Shown: positions 12,701-24,500 of the stretch, in pieces
Layout: each line of letters begins with the position of its first letter
Position numbering within the stretch: position 1 is the first letter of the stretch
Origin: Boswellia sacra
Taxonomy: Eukaryota > Streptophyta > Magnoliopsida > Sapindales > Burseraceae
Direction: 5' to 3'
Length of the DNA: 64,000 nt
Assembly: GCA_013180625.2 (NCBI GenBank)
Contig: SNVD02013576.1
Coordinates: forward strand, 1 to 64,000
Notes under the pieces: model-generated
What the model was told of the DNA's origin: nothing
Seen by the model: the letters and a program-made list of their open reading frames with translations, nothing else
Database searches by the model: none
Made by a program: the position numbers and the translations under genes

Positions 12701-14893
12701 ACTCTGGGCATGCTTACGGTACCTGCTAGCAGTAGGTTACAAGAACTGGAAGAGGATAAATAAAAAGCATCAGAAGATGTTATCCTTCAGAAGATGTGTT
12801 GTTTGGTAACTGCTGATTATGTTCTTTTACTATATGTCTTATGTTAGAAGAATGTTAGCACATGCTTTTGTGGTGTGTAGTGTAAAAGAACTGTCTTTTT
12901 TTATTGTTCATGGTTGCTTAAGAAAGGAATAGTTTTATAATTTGCAGTCAGATGAAGGATAACTAGGCAATCCTAGTTCTAACAAAAACATGATAAAACA
13001 AGGCAGTACGAGTTTGTGCCAGAGGTTACTTGAATTCAGATTTAAGTAACCTGAGATATCTCAAATTTTGAGCAAGTAAACGAAGTATAAGAGGAAAACT
13101 GGTTAAACCATATGTATTGTGTTGAGATAAATGTAGAAAGCATATGGTTCTGCTGCTTAGCAGTAGGAGCACATTGAAAGCAATCTTCTATACGGGTGGA
13201 ATCGTTCCTCTAATATTATTATAAAACAAATTTAGTTTCAAAATTGTTCGCTAGACCTTAATTTAAGAAAATAACAACAGGAACTATACTAATAAAATTT
13301 AAATTAAATTCGATATCTCTTTGGAAAGTCAATCTATTGGAAGCAGATCCCATATCAAATATTAGGGTGGTCAGTAACATGTGGTCTAGTAATATCATAT
13401 CTGACATGTTCAGCATCCAGTATCCCCCTCTCTTATACACACAATGTTCAAAAGTTAGCTTAGAAAAAATAAAATAAAATAACCCTTTGTTGCTAAATGT
13501 TTCCATTTTTGTTTTACCTGAAACACTTGTCTGTATATCAAACTTTTGATATTCATTTAGTTGTGATGCTTTTTTGTTTTTGGTTTGCTTGTAATTTTTT
13601 GTTTTTGGTTTGCTTGTAATCGTTTAATATCTTTGTATTGACAGCAAGTTCTTCTGATCAACAACAGTCAATTTTTAGTGTGCGTAGTTTGTATTGATCT
13701 ATATTCTTGACTTTAATTATTACAAATATATTCCATATCCGACAAAAGCAGATTAGGTTAACGTTGTAAATGATTGTCTATTATTATTGATGCTTATTAG
13801 CGTCTGATACTTTGGGTTATTTATTTATTATATTTCTCTTTGCTTAATCCATTAATCAGAAGAATTCTGTAAACTAATCTGTGATCGGAAGTTTGATTAC
13901 TGTTATAGAAAAACTAATAAATTCTTCTTTCCTGTTTAAGGTCACAACAGTTAATTGTAGTTGTTTATCATTTACAGACCTGGTGATACTCCCTGTTAGC
14001 AATTTCATTTACCAGTATCTCCATATCTTAGATTTTTGGGCTGTTTGAGAGAAAACAAACTTGGTTGATCGACATAGAACACAATCTACATCCATTAGTA
14101 GAGGTAAGCTTCACCAGTTCCTATTTATGATGTTTTAAGTTAGATTCAAGTGTTATTCATATGCTATTTGAGACTATTAATTTTGTTTTGATTGCTTTCA
14201 ACTATTATTCATATGTTGTTTGCTATTCATGCTGAGTTAAATGCTTGCATTTATTTTGTTTTTATGTTGTTTCATCGTAATTGGTATGAAATGGATTTTT
14301 TTTCTTCTTGTAAAGCATAATTGATATCTAGTGCTAATGATGTGTTGTTTATGAGGAATTTGGTCTTGTTCTGATTTTTTTTTTTTTGCACTATAACATT
14401 CACAAGGCATGAACCTCCAATTGAATTTGCATTCTTCCTAAGTTGTTGATGTTATACTGTGTAGTTACAAATCCTCGTTTTTCTTTTTTTTAGTTTAAGA
14501 TGCAAACAAACTTAGAACTTAGTCCTCCATCTACATTAAAAAAAACCTATAAAATTACAATTTAAATTGAAGAAACACAGTAAATACTAGACGATAAAAA
14601 CATAGAAACCAAAAATTTTGCTAGTTAAATAATCCCACCAATTATACCAGCCCATTACAACCAATCTCACAAAAACAGTCCACTAATTAGAGAGCCCACT
14701 AAACCCCAGCCCACAAAACAATCCTACCAATGAAACCAACCCCAGAAACCCAAAGAAAGGAGAGATGAATATATGCTGCAAATACTAACTCACTTCCTAA
14801 CCTAATTAACTTGTTAAATAAGTTTAATTTCAACTTACTACTTAAACAACTTATTTACATAAATTATATTTGTTTTAGTGAAGGAAAGTAGAC
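9766..14893. other. CACTA 1 interior without recognisable genes
   Basis: AT-rich sequence with many poly-T runs. Bases 9780-10110 are pyrimidine-rich with short GC-rich ORFs on both strands, and resemble a 5' leader or first-exon region of the transposon's own transcript. I recognise no protein domain between 10100 and 14890. Small ORFs at 11824-12024 and 13258-13506 show no coding character. The stretch may be leader or intron sequence of the lost transposase gene. Confidence 0.5.
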
Positions 14894-15364
14894 ATGGACA
14901 AGAGTTAGATTGACTTAGGAGATAGATTTTCCAAGCCATATCTGGACGGGGTGAATGCATTTCTAGATTTTGCATCTAAGAACGTAGTTGGTGGCACTAG
15001 AATCTACTGTCCATGTAAGAAGTGTTACAATCGGTATCTTATGAGTAGGGACGTAGTGAAAGACCATTTAATATTTAATGGTTTTCTACCTAAGTACAAA
15101 AAGTGGACATTACATGGTGAGCCGTATATGCCTATAAAGTCTAGTCAAAATTCTGAGACTCAACATTCAGAGTTTGGTTGTGATTCTATGGGTGATGATA
15201 TGGTCGGAATGATACATGATGCCATGGGAATTCCAAATATGGATTTTGGTGAAAGTAGTAGTACTCCATTGGATAATGATGTGGGGGCAGAGTTGAACGA
15301 GGCATCAAAAGACTTCCTTAAGTTACTTCAAGATAATTATGAAGCTGGTGAGAGATTGATTTGA
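14894..15364 (+). pseudogene. CACTA transposase N-terminal (transposase-associated) domain
   Basis: The start MDKS at 14894 is followed by TAG at 14906-14908, where the family has Trp (MDKSW). The frame then continues IDLGDRFSKPYLDGVNAFLD, then RIYCPCKKCYNR, DVVKDHLIFNGF and KWTLHGE. This is the Transpos_assoc domain of plant En/Spm transposases (PF13963 in Pfam), with its CPCKKC cysteines. An acidic linker (MGDDMVGMIHDAMG) follows, and the reading ends at EAGERLI. The family next has a long region leading to the transposase core, which is absent. TGG to TAG is a G-to-A change, equivalent to C-to-T on the other strand. The open part from ATG 14951 is 137 codons. Confidence 0.9.
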
Positions 15365-15989
15365 TTGATGATTTTAATTGTGAATTGCATTGAGAATATG
15401 AAGTTGTTGAACTTGCCTTTGGCAATATAGTTGTATTTGCTAACTATTGATCACAATGCCATATGTAGTACATAGAGTCTAAACCAAAGTGACAACATGA
15501 TTATTTTGTTTTTTTGTAATAATTATAAGTTGTTGATGATTGAAACTATTTGCTAGGATTTTAAGCTTTTCTAAATCTTCCAAAATATCTCAGGCTCTGG
15601 TTCCAGATGCTTCAAGTGCACATAGAAATCGTGTCAACATTGACTCTGCAACAACACATGAGGAGGAGAGTTAGGTGTGTATATATATATATATATATAT
15701 GAAGTTATTTATCATTTCTATGTAAGGCATATAGCTTTCACTTGAATTTTTTTAATAAACTTATGAATAATTAAGTACTAATTTTTGATTTTATTTGTGC
15801 AGGTTTTTTTGACATGAAGAATTGATTGGAAAAAGAATTGTACACTTATTTTAGACTTTTGCACCTATTGGAAACAAACTTAGTAAACTCTTTTTCTTTC
15901 TTGTTTGCGAATGTATGTGAAGGTTTTCTTATGTTATACTTTTATGAGTTATGCCAATATCAATTTATTTGTTATTTGTATGCGAATGT

Positions 15990-16115
15990 ATTCTTATGGA
16001 TGTAATGAATTGCTTGAAAACGAAGACAGGTTCCAAAAAATTTGGTTTTGGATGCAATGAATTGTTTGAAAACGAAAACAGGTTCCAAAAAATTATGGAT
16101 ATGAAAACAGGTTAC
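15990..16115. repeat. Tandem duplication in CACTA 1 3' part
   Basis: The phrase ATGAATTGCTTGAAAACGAA plus ACAGGTTCCAAAAAATT occurs twice in a row (about 16003-16045 and 16056-16100). A partial third copy of the ACAGGTT part follows. A short AT microsatellite lies upstream at 15678-15701. Confidence 0.7.
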
Positions 16116-16124
16116 CTAAATCAC

Positions 16125-16547
16125 ACTCTGCCATTTTTATGGCGGGCAACCAAACCGTGGTTAATAATTAAGACAACAAGAAAACCATTTACGGCGTCAC
16201 AAGGACCGCGGTAAGAAGCCTTTTACGATGGGCAGAATAACCGCCGTTAATAATTCAGACGACAAGGACAAAACCATTTACCGCGGGATGGATGACCGCG
16301 TTAAACAACTTTTTACGGCGGGCCTAATAACCGTCGTAAATAATTTGACCACAACAACACTACCATCTACGGCGGGCTAGTGGACCGCGGTATACATCTT
16401 TTTACGGTGGGCCAAAACCGTGGTAAAAAGTCAAAATACCTTTTAGGTCGCCACTTTATACGGCGGGCTAAAACTGCCGTAAGCCCGCCGTAAAAGACCT
16501 TTTACCACCGTTTTGGCCCGCCGTAAAAGGTCCGTTTTCTAGTAGTG
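16125..16547. repeat. CACTA 1 right subterminal repeat array and TIR
   Basis: About ten copies of a GC-rich motif, TTTTACGGCGGGC, with variants such as TTTACCGCGGG and the reverse GCCCGCCGTAAAAGG, spaced 20-40 bp apart in both orientations. The array ends in the TIR. The contrast with the AT-rich surroundings is sharp. It is the classic binding-site array of the CACTA regulatory protein. Confidence 0.85.
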
Positions 16548-17147
16548 TGTGTTATAGAGATGGGGGATTTGAGATCCAAGGTGGAGATTTATTAGTTTTG
16601 GATCACAAATCCTAGAAGAATTCGGTGTCAAATTTGGGGTACTTGCACTTCTGCATGAGGTGGATTGTGCTCCTCTGTAACTCTGATAGAAATGTTATGT
16701 TGAGTTGCTCTGCTACACAATGACAGAAAAAGACGCTTCATCTTCAAGCAGAGTGTGCAAGGCACATTACGCCACTGCACAAAATGATAGTTACTGTTTA
16801 CGAACATGATATTATTTAAAAGCTTTCTTTTCTATTTGAGAAGGGACTTCTGAATATTCTCTTGTAGGGTTTCTGGGGAAATGTAAAGAGCTAAGAAAGA
16901 GTGTTGTTCTTAGTGAGAGAGAGTATTGTAACACTTTGTAATTCATTTTTCGTCATAGTGAAATTCTTCTGTAGCCTTCCCAGTGGATATAGGTTCTTCT
17001 TGAATCACACCACTTAAATATTGTTGTTGTCCCTTGTGTTTATTATTGCTTGATTATTTGTTTGTCTTGATTGATTTCTTTATTGTGCTTTGGTTATTGC
17101 TTGATTCTTGGGTGCAATTGGTTGGCAAAGATCCTTGTTTCACAACA
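16548..17147 (+). repeat. Copia B polypurine tract and 3' LTR
   Basis: After CACTA 1, Copia B resumes. The phrase AAGGTGGAGATT at about 16578-16589 is the usual polypurine tract. The LTR begins at 16590 with TATTAG, a decayed TGTTAG, and runs about 558 bp to TTTCACAACA at 17147. A U5-like region, CCCAGTGGATATAGGTTCTT, precedes the end, as in many plant Copia LTRs. The next bases, CTAAG (17148-17152), would be the right target duplication. The left copy is lost. This is the oldest layer of the nest. Confidence 0.75.
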
Positions 17148-19026
17148 CTAAGTTTTTGTTGGAACTTATGTACAAATGAGGCCAAGCTTGCTTTATGCTT
17201 TTTCTTTTTTTCTTTTTTTTAGGCTGAATTTTGCATGTGTATATTGATGTCGTCAGCGAGGAAAATCAAGAAAAAAAAAGAAATAATAAAAGCCACATAG
17301 GCTTACTCGATGACCATACTTGTATCATTGTTGTTACATACAGTTGCCATGATAAAATTATAATGATTTTTGTTAAATAGTGTTCAAATTTCTTTTGTCA
17401 AAAGCTTCGCCAAGGGCTCTATGATTAATTTGTTAGAAAGCTCCTTTGAGGGCTCTATAAATCTGTCTAACGAGTATATCTGGTTGCAATAGCCTTTGAG
17501 CTAGCTAGTTGATTAATTAGCACTTGTTTACCTGCGAAAATAGCATTAATATGCCAGAAAGAATAGTCCCATGAGGCTACACATACATTCGTAAACAAGT
17601 CAAGGTATATCATAAAACCTTGAGGTGTGTTGGAAGCCACCAAAAATTGCAGCCTTGTGTGGGAGCAAGGACAAAGCAAGGATGACTTAAATATTGAAGG
17701 TGTAACAAATGTGATATATGTGCCTTAAATCTACTATATATGTATGTTAACAAATCATTCTCGTGAAATTATAAACAGGAAAGGTTATTTTTTAGAACAA
17801 GGGGAAGATATATGTAGAGTTCTTACACCTTTTTAATGTAGTATCCTGCTAATATATAAATTATTGAATAGAAAACAATTGTGCCTGTTTAATTCTATTG
17901 AAATGATCTAAAATAGAGTAGTATAATAAACAATGAAGTTTAATTCTACTAAAATTTTATCAAGTTACTTAGTGGAATAAGTATTTAGTTTAATCCTACT
18001 GATGAGATGAAACTTGGAGTGGGATAAATTGTTGTTTTTAATCCTACTGAATTAATAATCTTAAAATGTCAATATATGTGCACATATAAACACATGGTAC
18101 CACTTTTGTGAAGTGGAAATAAAGATTTTTAGAGCAGGATCCTACCAAGCTTAAATTGAGTAGGATGAAGATGAAGTTTAAAATGAATTTTTTGGATTGA
18201 TAGTGAGACTATTGACTGAAGCTTAATAGCTTCTTATTAACCTGAACAGAAACATATTTTAGGTGGATTCCTATTGGGTCGAGTAGGAATGTGACAATGG
18301 TATTCGAATATGAAGATCCCATTTGTTGATCAGAGTACAATCCGCGAGTTTGCAAAATTCTTATCAAAATATCATAGCCAATTCAATTTAGAATACTTAG
18401 TTATTTAAGAGTTAACGGAGTTCATCTATTTTAAAAAAAGCAAAAAAAATCAGTGGCATCTACCAACAAAACAAATTCAGATCTTCTAGTACACAAATAA
18501 AAGCTGCATTAATCAGTTAATTCAGAGTGCACGGACTCAGAATCAGTAGCCAATTTGCTTGTATGGCCACCAACGACATGGAATTAAGAATGGTGAATTC
18601 AGGGATGCGTTTCGCAGTTCCTTATAAAAAGTTAGCAAGTCATTATTGTTTCTCCAAGACTTGGCAAGAAGACATTTTTTAGCATGAGCTTATGAAGTCT
18701 TGACACCTAAGCTTGAGTGGAAAATTACGTGGCTGGACAATGGCTCGTAAAGAGACAAAATAATGGCCATTTAATTAAAAGAAGTTGTGCGCAAAATGAT
18801 GAAATGGCCATAAATCATGAAGAAGAGCATGATATAATGGCTAAAAGTATCGAGTTCGACTTTCAAAATAACACCGATGGTATGGATGAAATGATTAAAT
18901 GGAAAAGGAGGCTTGGAAGCTGCAACAATTTTATGGAAAGAAAAGGAAAGTTAATGCTTAATACTAAGGAAGACTCTTACAAAACATTTAGAGTAAGTAA
19001 GAATGGGCTCTGAAGTTCTATAAGAT
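17148..19026. other. AT-rich spacer, no recognised gene
   Basis: No recognised protein family. Short ORFs at 17467-17679 (minus) and 18717-19013 (plus, 98 codons, Lys/Glu/Asn-rich) have no features I can name. The last 45 bases before the LTR element contain a phrase (ACATTTAGAGTA plus AAGAATGGGCTCTGAAGTT) that recurs at about 23355-23395. This suggests that the flanks of the LTR element belong to one older repeat-rich unit. Confidence 0.5.
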
Positions 19027-19031
19027 GTTAC

Positions 19032-19613
19032 TGTTGGAGATAAAAGATTTAAAACAAACATTTATATCATAAGTTACAAAAAATTTATTTTGAGATTAAT
19101 TTCATACGTTACAAGTATAATAAAAACATGAGTTACGACACTTATTATTTGTAATGTTCATGTTTTTATTAAGAACATTATGGCTTAGGATTTACAAGAA
19201 AATTAATTTGTGACTTACTTGGCTAAGAGACTACTATATAAAGGAGTCTCAAAGGTTCTAACATGGACATGACATATTTTGAGTATTTTATGATTTTGAG
19301 CAACCGCGTCACATGAAGATAGGTTATTTTCTTCCGGTGATCGTGCTCATCGAGAAGATAGGCTGTGAGCACTGGTTGTATCTTGGAGCCCTTGAGTATT
19401 GATATGACCTACACGAGGGGAGGACTCTTTGGCATTAAGACAATGCCTTTGACATGCCTCCCAAGTACTCAGGCCATATATTTCTTACTCTATCTTTTTA
19501 CTTGTTCTATTTATTTAATATATGGTTATATTAATCTAATTTATATTTTATTATTTCTTCAATGCATTGTTATTTGATTATTTTATTTAGATTTATTATA
19601 AATATTCCGAACA
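19032..19613 (+). repeat. Left LTR of non-coding element
   Basis: The LTR contains ACTATATAAAGGAGTC (19230-19245), a good TATA box for transcription starting within the LTR. The two LTRs differ at scattered sites, roughly one in 20-30 bases by eye, so the insertion is not recent. Confidence 0.85.
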
Positions 19614-21996
19614 TTCTAAAGCCAAAGAATATCTCATATGATTGGCTAGTTATTTGGTTAATATTAATTGGTTGCATATATGTATGCTTTTATTTTTTGA
19701 TTGCTTATGTTGCACAAACTATTTCATAATAGTTGTGCATTCTACTTCTTATTAGATCCACGGCTATAAGCATCTACATAGCTATTAGCTTCATCTATAT
19801 TTTATTTATATTTTAATGAATGTGAGAGGATCACAAGTGTGATGGATTTTGCTAATTATTTTATTTGTTTGTTTATCATATAATGCATGTTGTAGATCTT
19901 TGCTCTATCATGTTTTATATTTTTGTTCATAATTTGAATATAGCTAGCCTTACTATGCTATTTATGATTAGTGAATTATTCTAGTTTATATTGTGATATA
20001 TACTTGCGTGTATAAATTCTTTTATTTTTCATTGCAATAAAGAACTGAAATGAATGTCTAGTTTGGAGCATGATATGACTTAATTTCATATATTTGAAGC
20101 TTCTTTGGATAGTGAATACATGATGATTGCTATTATCTTGTAGATCTAGCCTTATTAGCGTTAGAGAGTTGGTGGCTTCAATGTGTAACTTTCTTTCCAA
20201 ATAAAGCTTTATTTTACAACACGAGTAAATAAATGTCTTTATTACATTAAAGACATGAAGGTATGTGACTGGTTATTCAAATTTTTCTTATTTATTTCAA
20301 AGAATATAAATGAGTTGTAATGTGTAGTGATTTTATTATCAAGACCTTTTAATAGTTTTATTATGGTCTAATAAATATTTCAATGATAAAAATCCTTACC
20401 ACTAATATCTATTACATATTATTCATGATTTGATTAATTTTATAGGTTATAATTAAGAGTGTCATTATTTTAGAGCTAGATAATGATTGATCTTTATTAC
20501 ATATTGTTATAAATTGCTTTAGAATTCAATTTGTATGTTACTTGCATGTATTAAATTTTTTATTACAAATTTTCATGTGTTTATTAGAAACTTATATGCA
20601 ATGTGGTGAGCTATTAATTTATAGTTTCTTGTGGTTATCAGGCATATTAGATGATAACATCTACATAATTAATTACTAGAGTATGTTACGAAGACTAATA
20701 GATTATTATGATAATTTATGTGGCTGTATTGAATGAAATTGTAGCATAAATGGTAATGATTATTATTAAATATATATATGAGTTTTATATTATATTTGTA
20801 GTTTTAGATATAAATGTCTTATTAATGTGAGGATTGAAAAAATATTTTTTAATGTAGGGGTTTCTAGTTTTTGAGCGGTTTCATATTTTAGTTCTTAATT
20901 TTGTACAATTAAGATGACAATGATTTGAGTGTAGTTATTATTTTGATGAGTTTTAAAATTTAACAAATTAGTGCATTACTATTTTATGGAGTTATTGCTA
21001 GTGTATTTAAAATGTTACTTAATGTGGGGTTTTCTTTATTTGATGGTTGTTAATGTTTTTATGACATTTTAAGAAAAAAATGATATCATACGCTATTAAA
21101 TGATTATTAATTTTGTGTATGAGTTTGAAAATATTATCATTTATGAGGTGATTAAGTGCTCCTTCAATTTTCTTTATTGTGCTTTTGATATTCTTATGCT
21201 CTCTAACATTCTTTTGTGAAATATTTAATATTATTTAAGAGAGCTAGTGGAAGCAATCATCAAAATAATGGGAACAAGTTTTCAAAGATAAAATCAATGA
21301 GAGATTTTGTGTAATTATAAAGATTTCAGCATGCTAATTAATTAATTATATTGTCGAAGGGGATGTGCTTGAGCCCGAAGGGAGTCACCTAGGGATGTAA
21401 CCCAACCTCTGTGATTGGAGATCTCATGAAGGAGGTTCAATGGATAGGAACAATCCATATTGTGTGACTTGTTAAGAATAAATATTTTGTCATATCTTAA
21501 AGGAGATATGATCCTGCTCATCCCTATGGCAGAGTGCTTGTTATATGTGATGTTAGGAAGGATATTTATCCTGAATGAGTCCAAAGGCTAGATACTCTTG
21601 CGAGGTATATGTCACATATACCTTTTGAAGACTCACCTAAGTGAGAGCGTCGTGAGGGCCGCAACTGTGAGAATTGAGCTGTTCTCTAAAGCTCTCATGA
21701 GAATCAAGATTGAGCGCATGGTCATTAATAGCGCTAACCCGCCAAAACCATGTCTTCGTCGATATTATGTGTGTGATAGTTTTAAATTTGGTCAAGAAAT
21801 CGAGTTCAAGACTTTGTTCACTCAGGTTTCTCAAATGGATACTATAAACACTAAGTGTAGGTTCAAACCCGAAAGGTATCTATACCCATTACATAATAGA
21901 AGGTTGCTCTTTATATATAGTTTTTATTTTATGAGTATTTTTATCTTAATATTTTATTTTATAAAGATTTAAAGTTTTAAACTTTTTGTGGGGAAC
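19614..21996. other. Interior of non-coding LTR element
   Basis: Very AT-rich from 19614 to about 21340 with no coding signal. From about 21340 to 21900 the composition changes to a more balanced block. That block carries paired phrases such as GGTATATGTCACATATACC, an inverted repeat at 21604-21622, and an ORF (21598-21972) that I do not recognise. The block could be an RNA packaging or dimerisation region rather than a gene. Confidence 0.5.
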
Positions 21997-22579
21997 TGTT
22001 GGAGATAAAAGGTTTACAGCAAACATTTCTATCATAAGTTACAAAAAATTTATTTTGAGATTAATTTCATACGTTACAAGTATAATAAAAACATGAGTTA
22101 CGACACTTATTATTTGTAATGTTCATGTTTTTATTAAGAACATTATGGCTTAGGAGTTACAAGAAAATTAATTTGTAACTTACTTGGCTAAGAGACTACT
22201 ATATAAAGGAGTCTCAAAGGTTCTAACATGGACATGATATATTTTGAGTATTTTATGATTTTGAGCAACCGAGACACATGAAGACAGGTTATTTTCTTTC
22301 GGTGATCGTGCTCATCGAGAAGATAGGCTGTGAGCACTAAGTTGTATCTTAGAGCCCTTGAGTACTGATATGACCTGCACGAGTGGAGGACTCTTTGGCT
22401 TTAGGACAATGCCTTTGACATGCCTCTGAAGTGCTCAGGCCATATATTTATTACTCTATCTCTTTACTTGTTCTTTTTATTTAATATATTGTTATATTAA
22501 TCTAATTTATATTTTATTATTTCTTCAATGCATTGTTATTTGATTATTTTATTTAGATTTATTGTAAATATTCCCAACA
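21997..22579 (+). repeat. Right LTR of non-coding element
   Basis: Direct repeat of 19032-19613, with TGTTGG...CCCAACA ends intact. It keeps the TATA box sequence ACTATATAAAGGAGTC. The TSD GTTAC follows at once. Confidence 0.85.
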
Positions 22580-23994
22580 GTTACAAGGTTACTGCGTTGA
22601 CTTTTCGATGCAATATCAGAGAATGTAACCAAGCCTACTGACTAAGTAGTGAAGAATATTCTACTGAAGAAAAGTTATGTGACTGGATGCTTGAGAAGAC
22701 GCAACTACCAAGCGTAAAAATGCCAAGTGATTACCATGCATGATTGCATTTTGAAATTACAGGGCATGGGATTAATTTTAATTTGCCACATTAAAAGAGT
22801 CAACAGAGGAAGCAGCAGGTTCCAAAAATGCTTATGTCAAATGGAAATTACTGAGTAAAGTTGGCTACACCGAGATTGCACAAGCTAGTTAGTAATGGGC
22901 TGGTGAAGTAGTTCATCAAATGACAAGCAATGCCTATTTGATTATGAAGTGGATCAATATAAGATGAAATAATTATAAAGGTTGCCCTTTATAAAGCACA
23001 CTATGCTGAAGAAGCCAAAATTATCGAATCCAGCTTCACAAGTGCGAAGTACGGAGCATTGGCATTACCAAGTGTGGCAATTTATTTGAGAAGGTCACCC
23101 AATATTAGAAAGGGAGCCATCCGAGAACATGAAGTGTAAGATATGAAAAGCTGAAATTATCAAGCAAAAAGCATCTAGTTGATAATTTTCGAGTTAGTGC
23201 ATGATAAAGAAGCCAACATGATGAGCTACAAGTCTTAAACTTCAGCATAGAAATTATTGAGTTGGGCCCATGTCAAAGATTCAAAGCATATCAAATAAAA
23301 TTATTTGAAGGAAGCGAGTTTGTATCTTATCAAAGAAGAAACTACAATGCTCCAAACATTTAGAGTATATAAGAATGGGCTCTGAAGTTTGAAAGATGTT
23401 TCGTTATACAAAATTGCCAAGTCTAATAAAGATTACTGACTTGATAATCCATCTAAGAAGGCACCAACTCATGTGAAGACCAATCATGTGAGACTTTGTC
23501 AGAACCACTAAAACAAAGAAGCCAAATTACATTAAGTGAAGCACCAATCGAGTTAAGAAATGCTAAGTGTACAAGTTTTGAGTACCAATTTCTAAGTAAA
23601 ACACAATGATTTAATGGCCAAGAGATCGCATGTGAAAGCTATGTGAAAAGAATGTGAGGATTGACATGGTGGTGAGTCACAATCAAAAGAAAGAAGCTGA
23701 TTCTACTCAATATCCCAAGTTAGTTCATGATTGAGAAGCCAAAATACCAAGCTAAAAAAGTTCCGAGTTAGTGTTCAAGAAAAGCAAGCAAAAAGTGCCA
23801 ACTAAAAGCCTTGAAGTTTAAATTTCCGAGTGAATCATATTGCAAAGTGATTGAAGGCATGAAAACTATATTCAAAAGACAAATTCCTAGAAGATGAGTT
23901 GCAATAATATTACATTCCAAATTTATTTACACAACCAAAAAGTCTAAAAGCTTTTATATATTTCTTTAAGAAATCTTAAAAGCTGGGAGGCTTA
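22580..23994. other. Retroelement-like non-coding stretch
   Basis: No coding frame of note. Short phrases (GAAGCCAA, CCAAGT, GAGTTAGTG) recur irregularly. A near-copy of the sequence before the LTR element's left TSD lies at about 23355-23395. The stretch ends in AAGCTGGGAGGCTTA, which looks like a polypurine tract, just before the putative LTR at 23995. Possibly the interior of an old non-autonomous retroelement. Confidence 0.4.
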
Positions 23995-24500
23995 TGTAGA
24001 GTGTAAATTTGGCATGTACTTTAGAGTGCTATAAAGTTACCGAACATTATTTTTACAAAGCTACTAAGTGGAAGTTTCCAATAGCTTTAGAGTAATTAAG
24101 GCCAAAACAAATCATCCTAAGGAGTCATGTTACCTAGCTACTTTCGAATACTCAAGATTACGTAAATTCCAAATGGATAGATTAAATCTTGAAATTGGAT
24201 GGATGAGAACATGATCAGGGTAAGATTGGAAATTCAAAATTCTCTGGATCAACAACATACCCGGCTGGAAATTAAATCCAAAATCAAAGTCTATCCTTCG
24301 TTTGAATCCTTATTGAACAAGGATTAAAAATAGCTAAGACACGAGTATAAGGGATGCTAGGACTCAGGGTAAATTCATTCAGAACACACATTCAATTAAA
24401 TACATTTCCTTCAGTCATTGACTTGAGTATTAGAGAGTCTTAGCTGGCACCACCGCCAACTAATCCTCTTACCATTTTACTCCATTATGTAGAGATTCAA
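23995..24500 (+). repeat. Putative 3' LTR of an old retroelement
   Basis: It starts TGTAGAGTGTAAATTTGG right after a polypurine-like tract (AAGCTGGGAGGCTTA). Near its end it has CATTGACTTGAGTATTAGAG followed by TCTTAGCTGGCACCACCGCC, which resembles the U5 end of many plant Gypsy LTRs. No matching 5' LTR was found in the window, and the exact right boundary is unclear. Confidence 0.4.

Larger units (their letters stand above)
9606..16547 (+). mobile_element. CACTA (En/Spm) element 1, non-autonomous
   Basis: The left end reads CACTACTACAGAGGGGG and the right end, reverse-complemented, CACTACTAGAAAACGG. These are typical CACTA terminal inverted repeats. Both ends carry subterminal repeats built on TTTTACGGCGGGC or its complement. 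The flanks are TGC (9603-9605) and TGT (16548-16550), an imperfect 3-bp target duplication. The element sits between the end of Copia B pol and its polypurine tract. The only recognisable gene piece is the transposase-associated domain at 14894-15364. The catalytic transposase is missing, so movement would need a partner element. Confidence 0.9.
19032..22579 (+). mobile_element. Non-coding LTR retroelement, TSD GTTAC
   Basis: Two direct repeats of about 582 bp (19032-19613 and 21997-22579) have TG...CA ends (TGTTGGAGATAAAAG to TATTCCCAACA; the left copy ends CCGAACA). They enclose 2.38 kb and are flanked by perfect 5-bp duplications GTTAC (19027-19031 and 22580-22584). A purine run, GTGGGGAAC, lies directly before the right LTR. 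That suggests plus orientation with a polypurine tract. The interior has no gag or pol, and no standard TGG-starting primer site follows the left LTR. By size and content it is a non-autonomous LARD/TRIM-like element that must use proteins of another retrotransposon. Confidence 0.9.
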
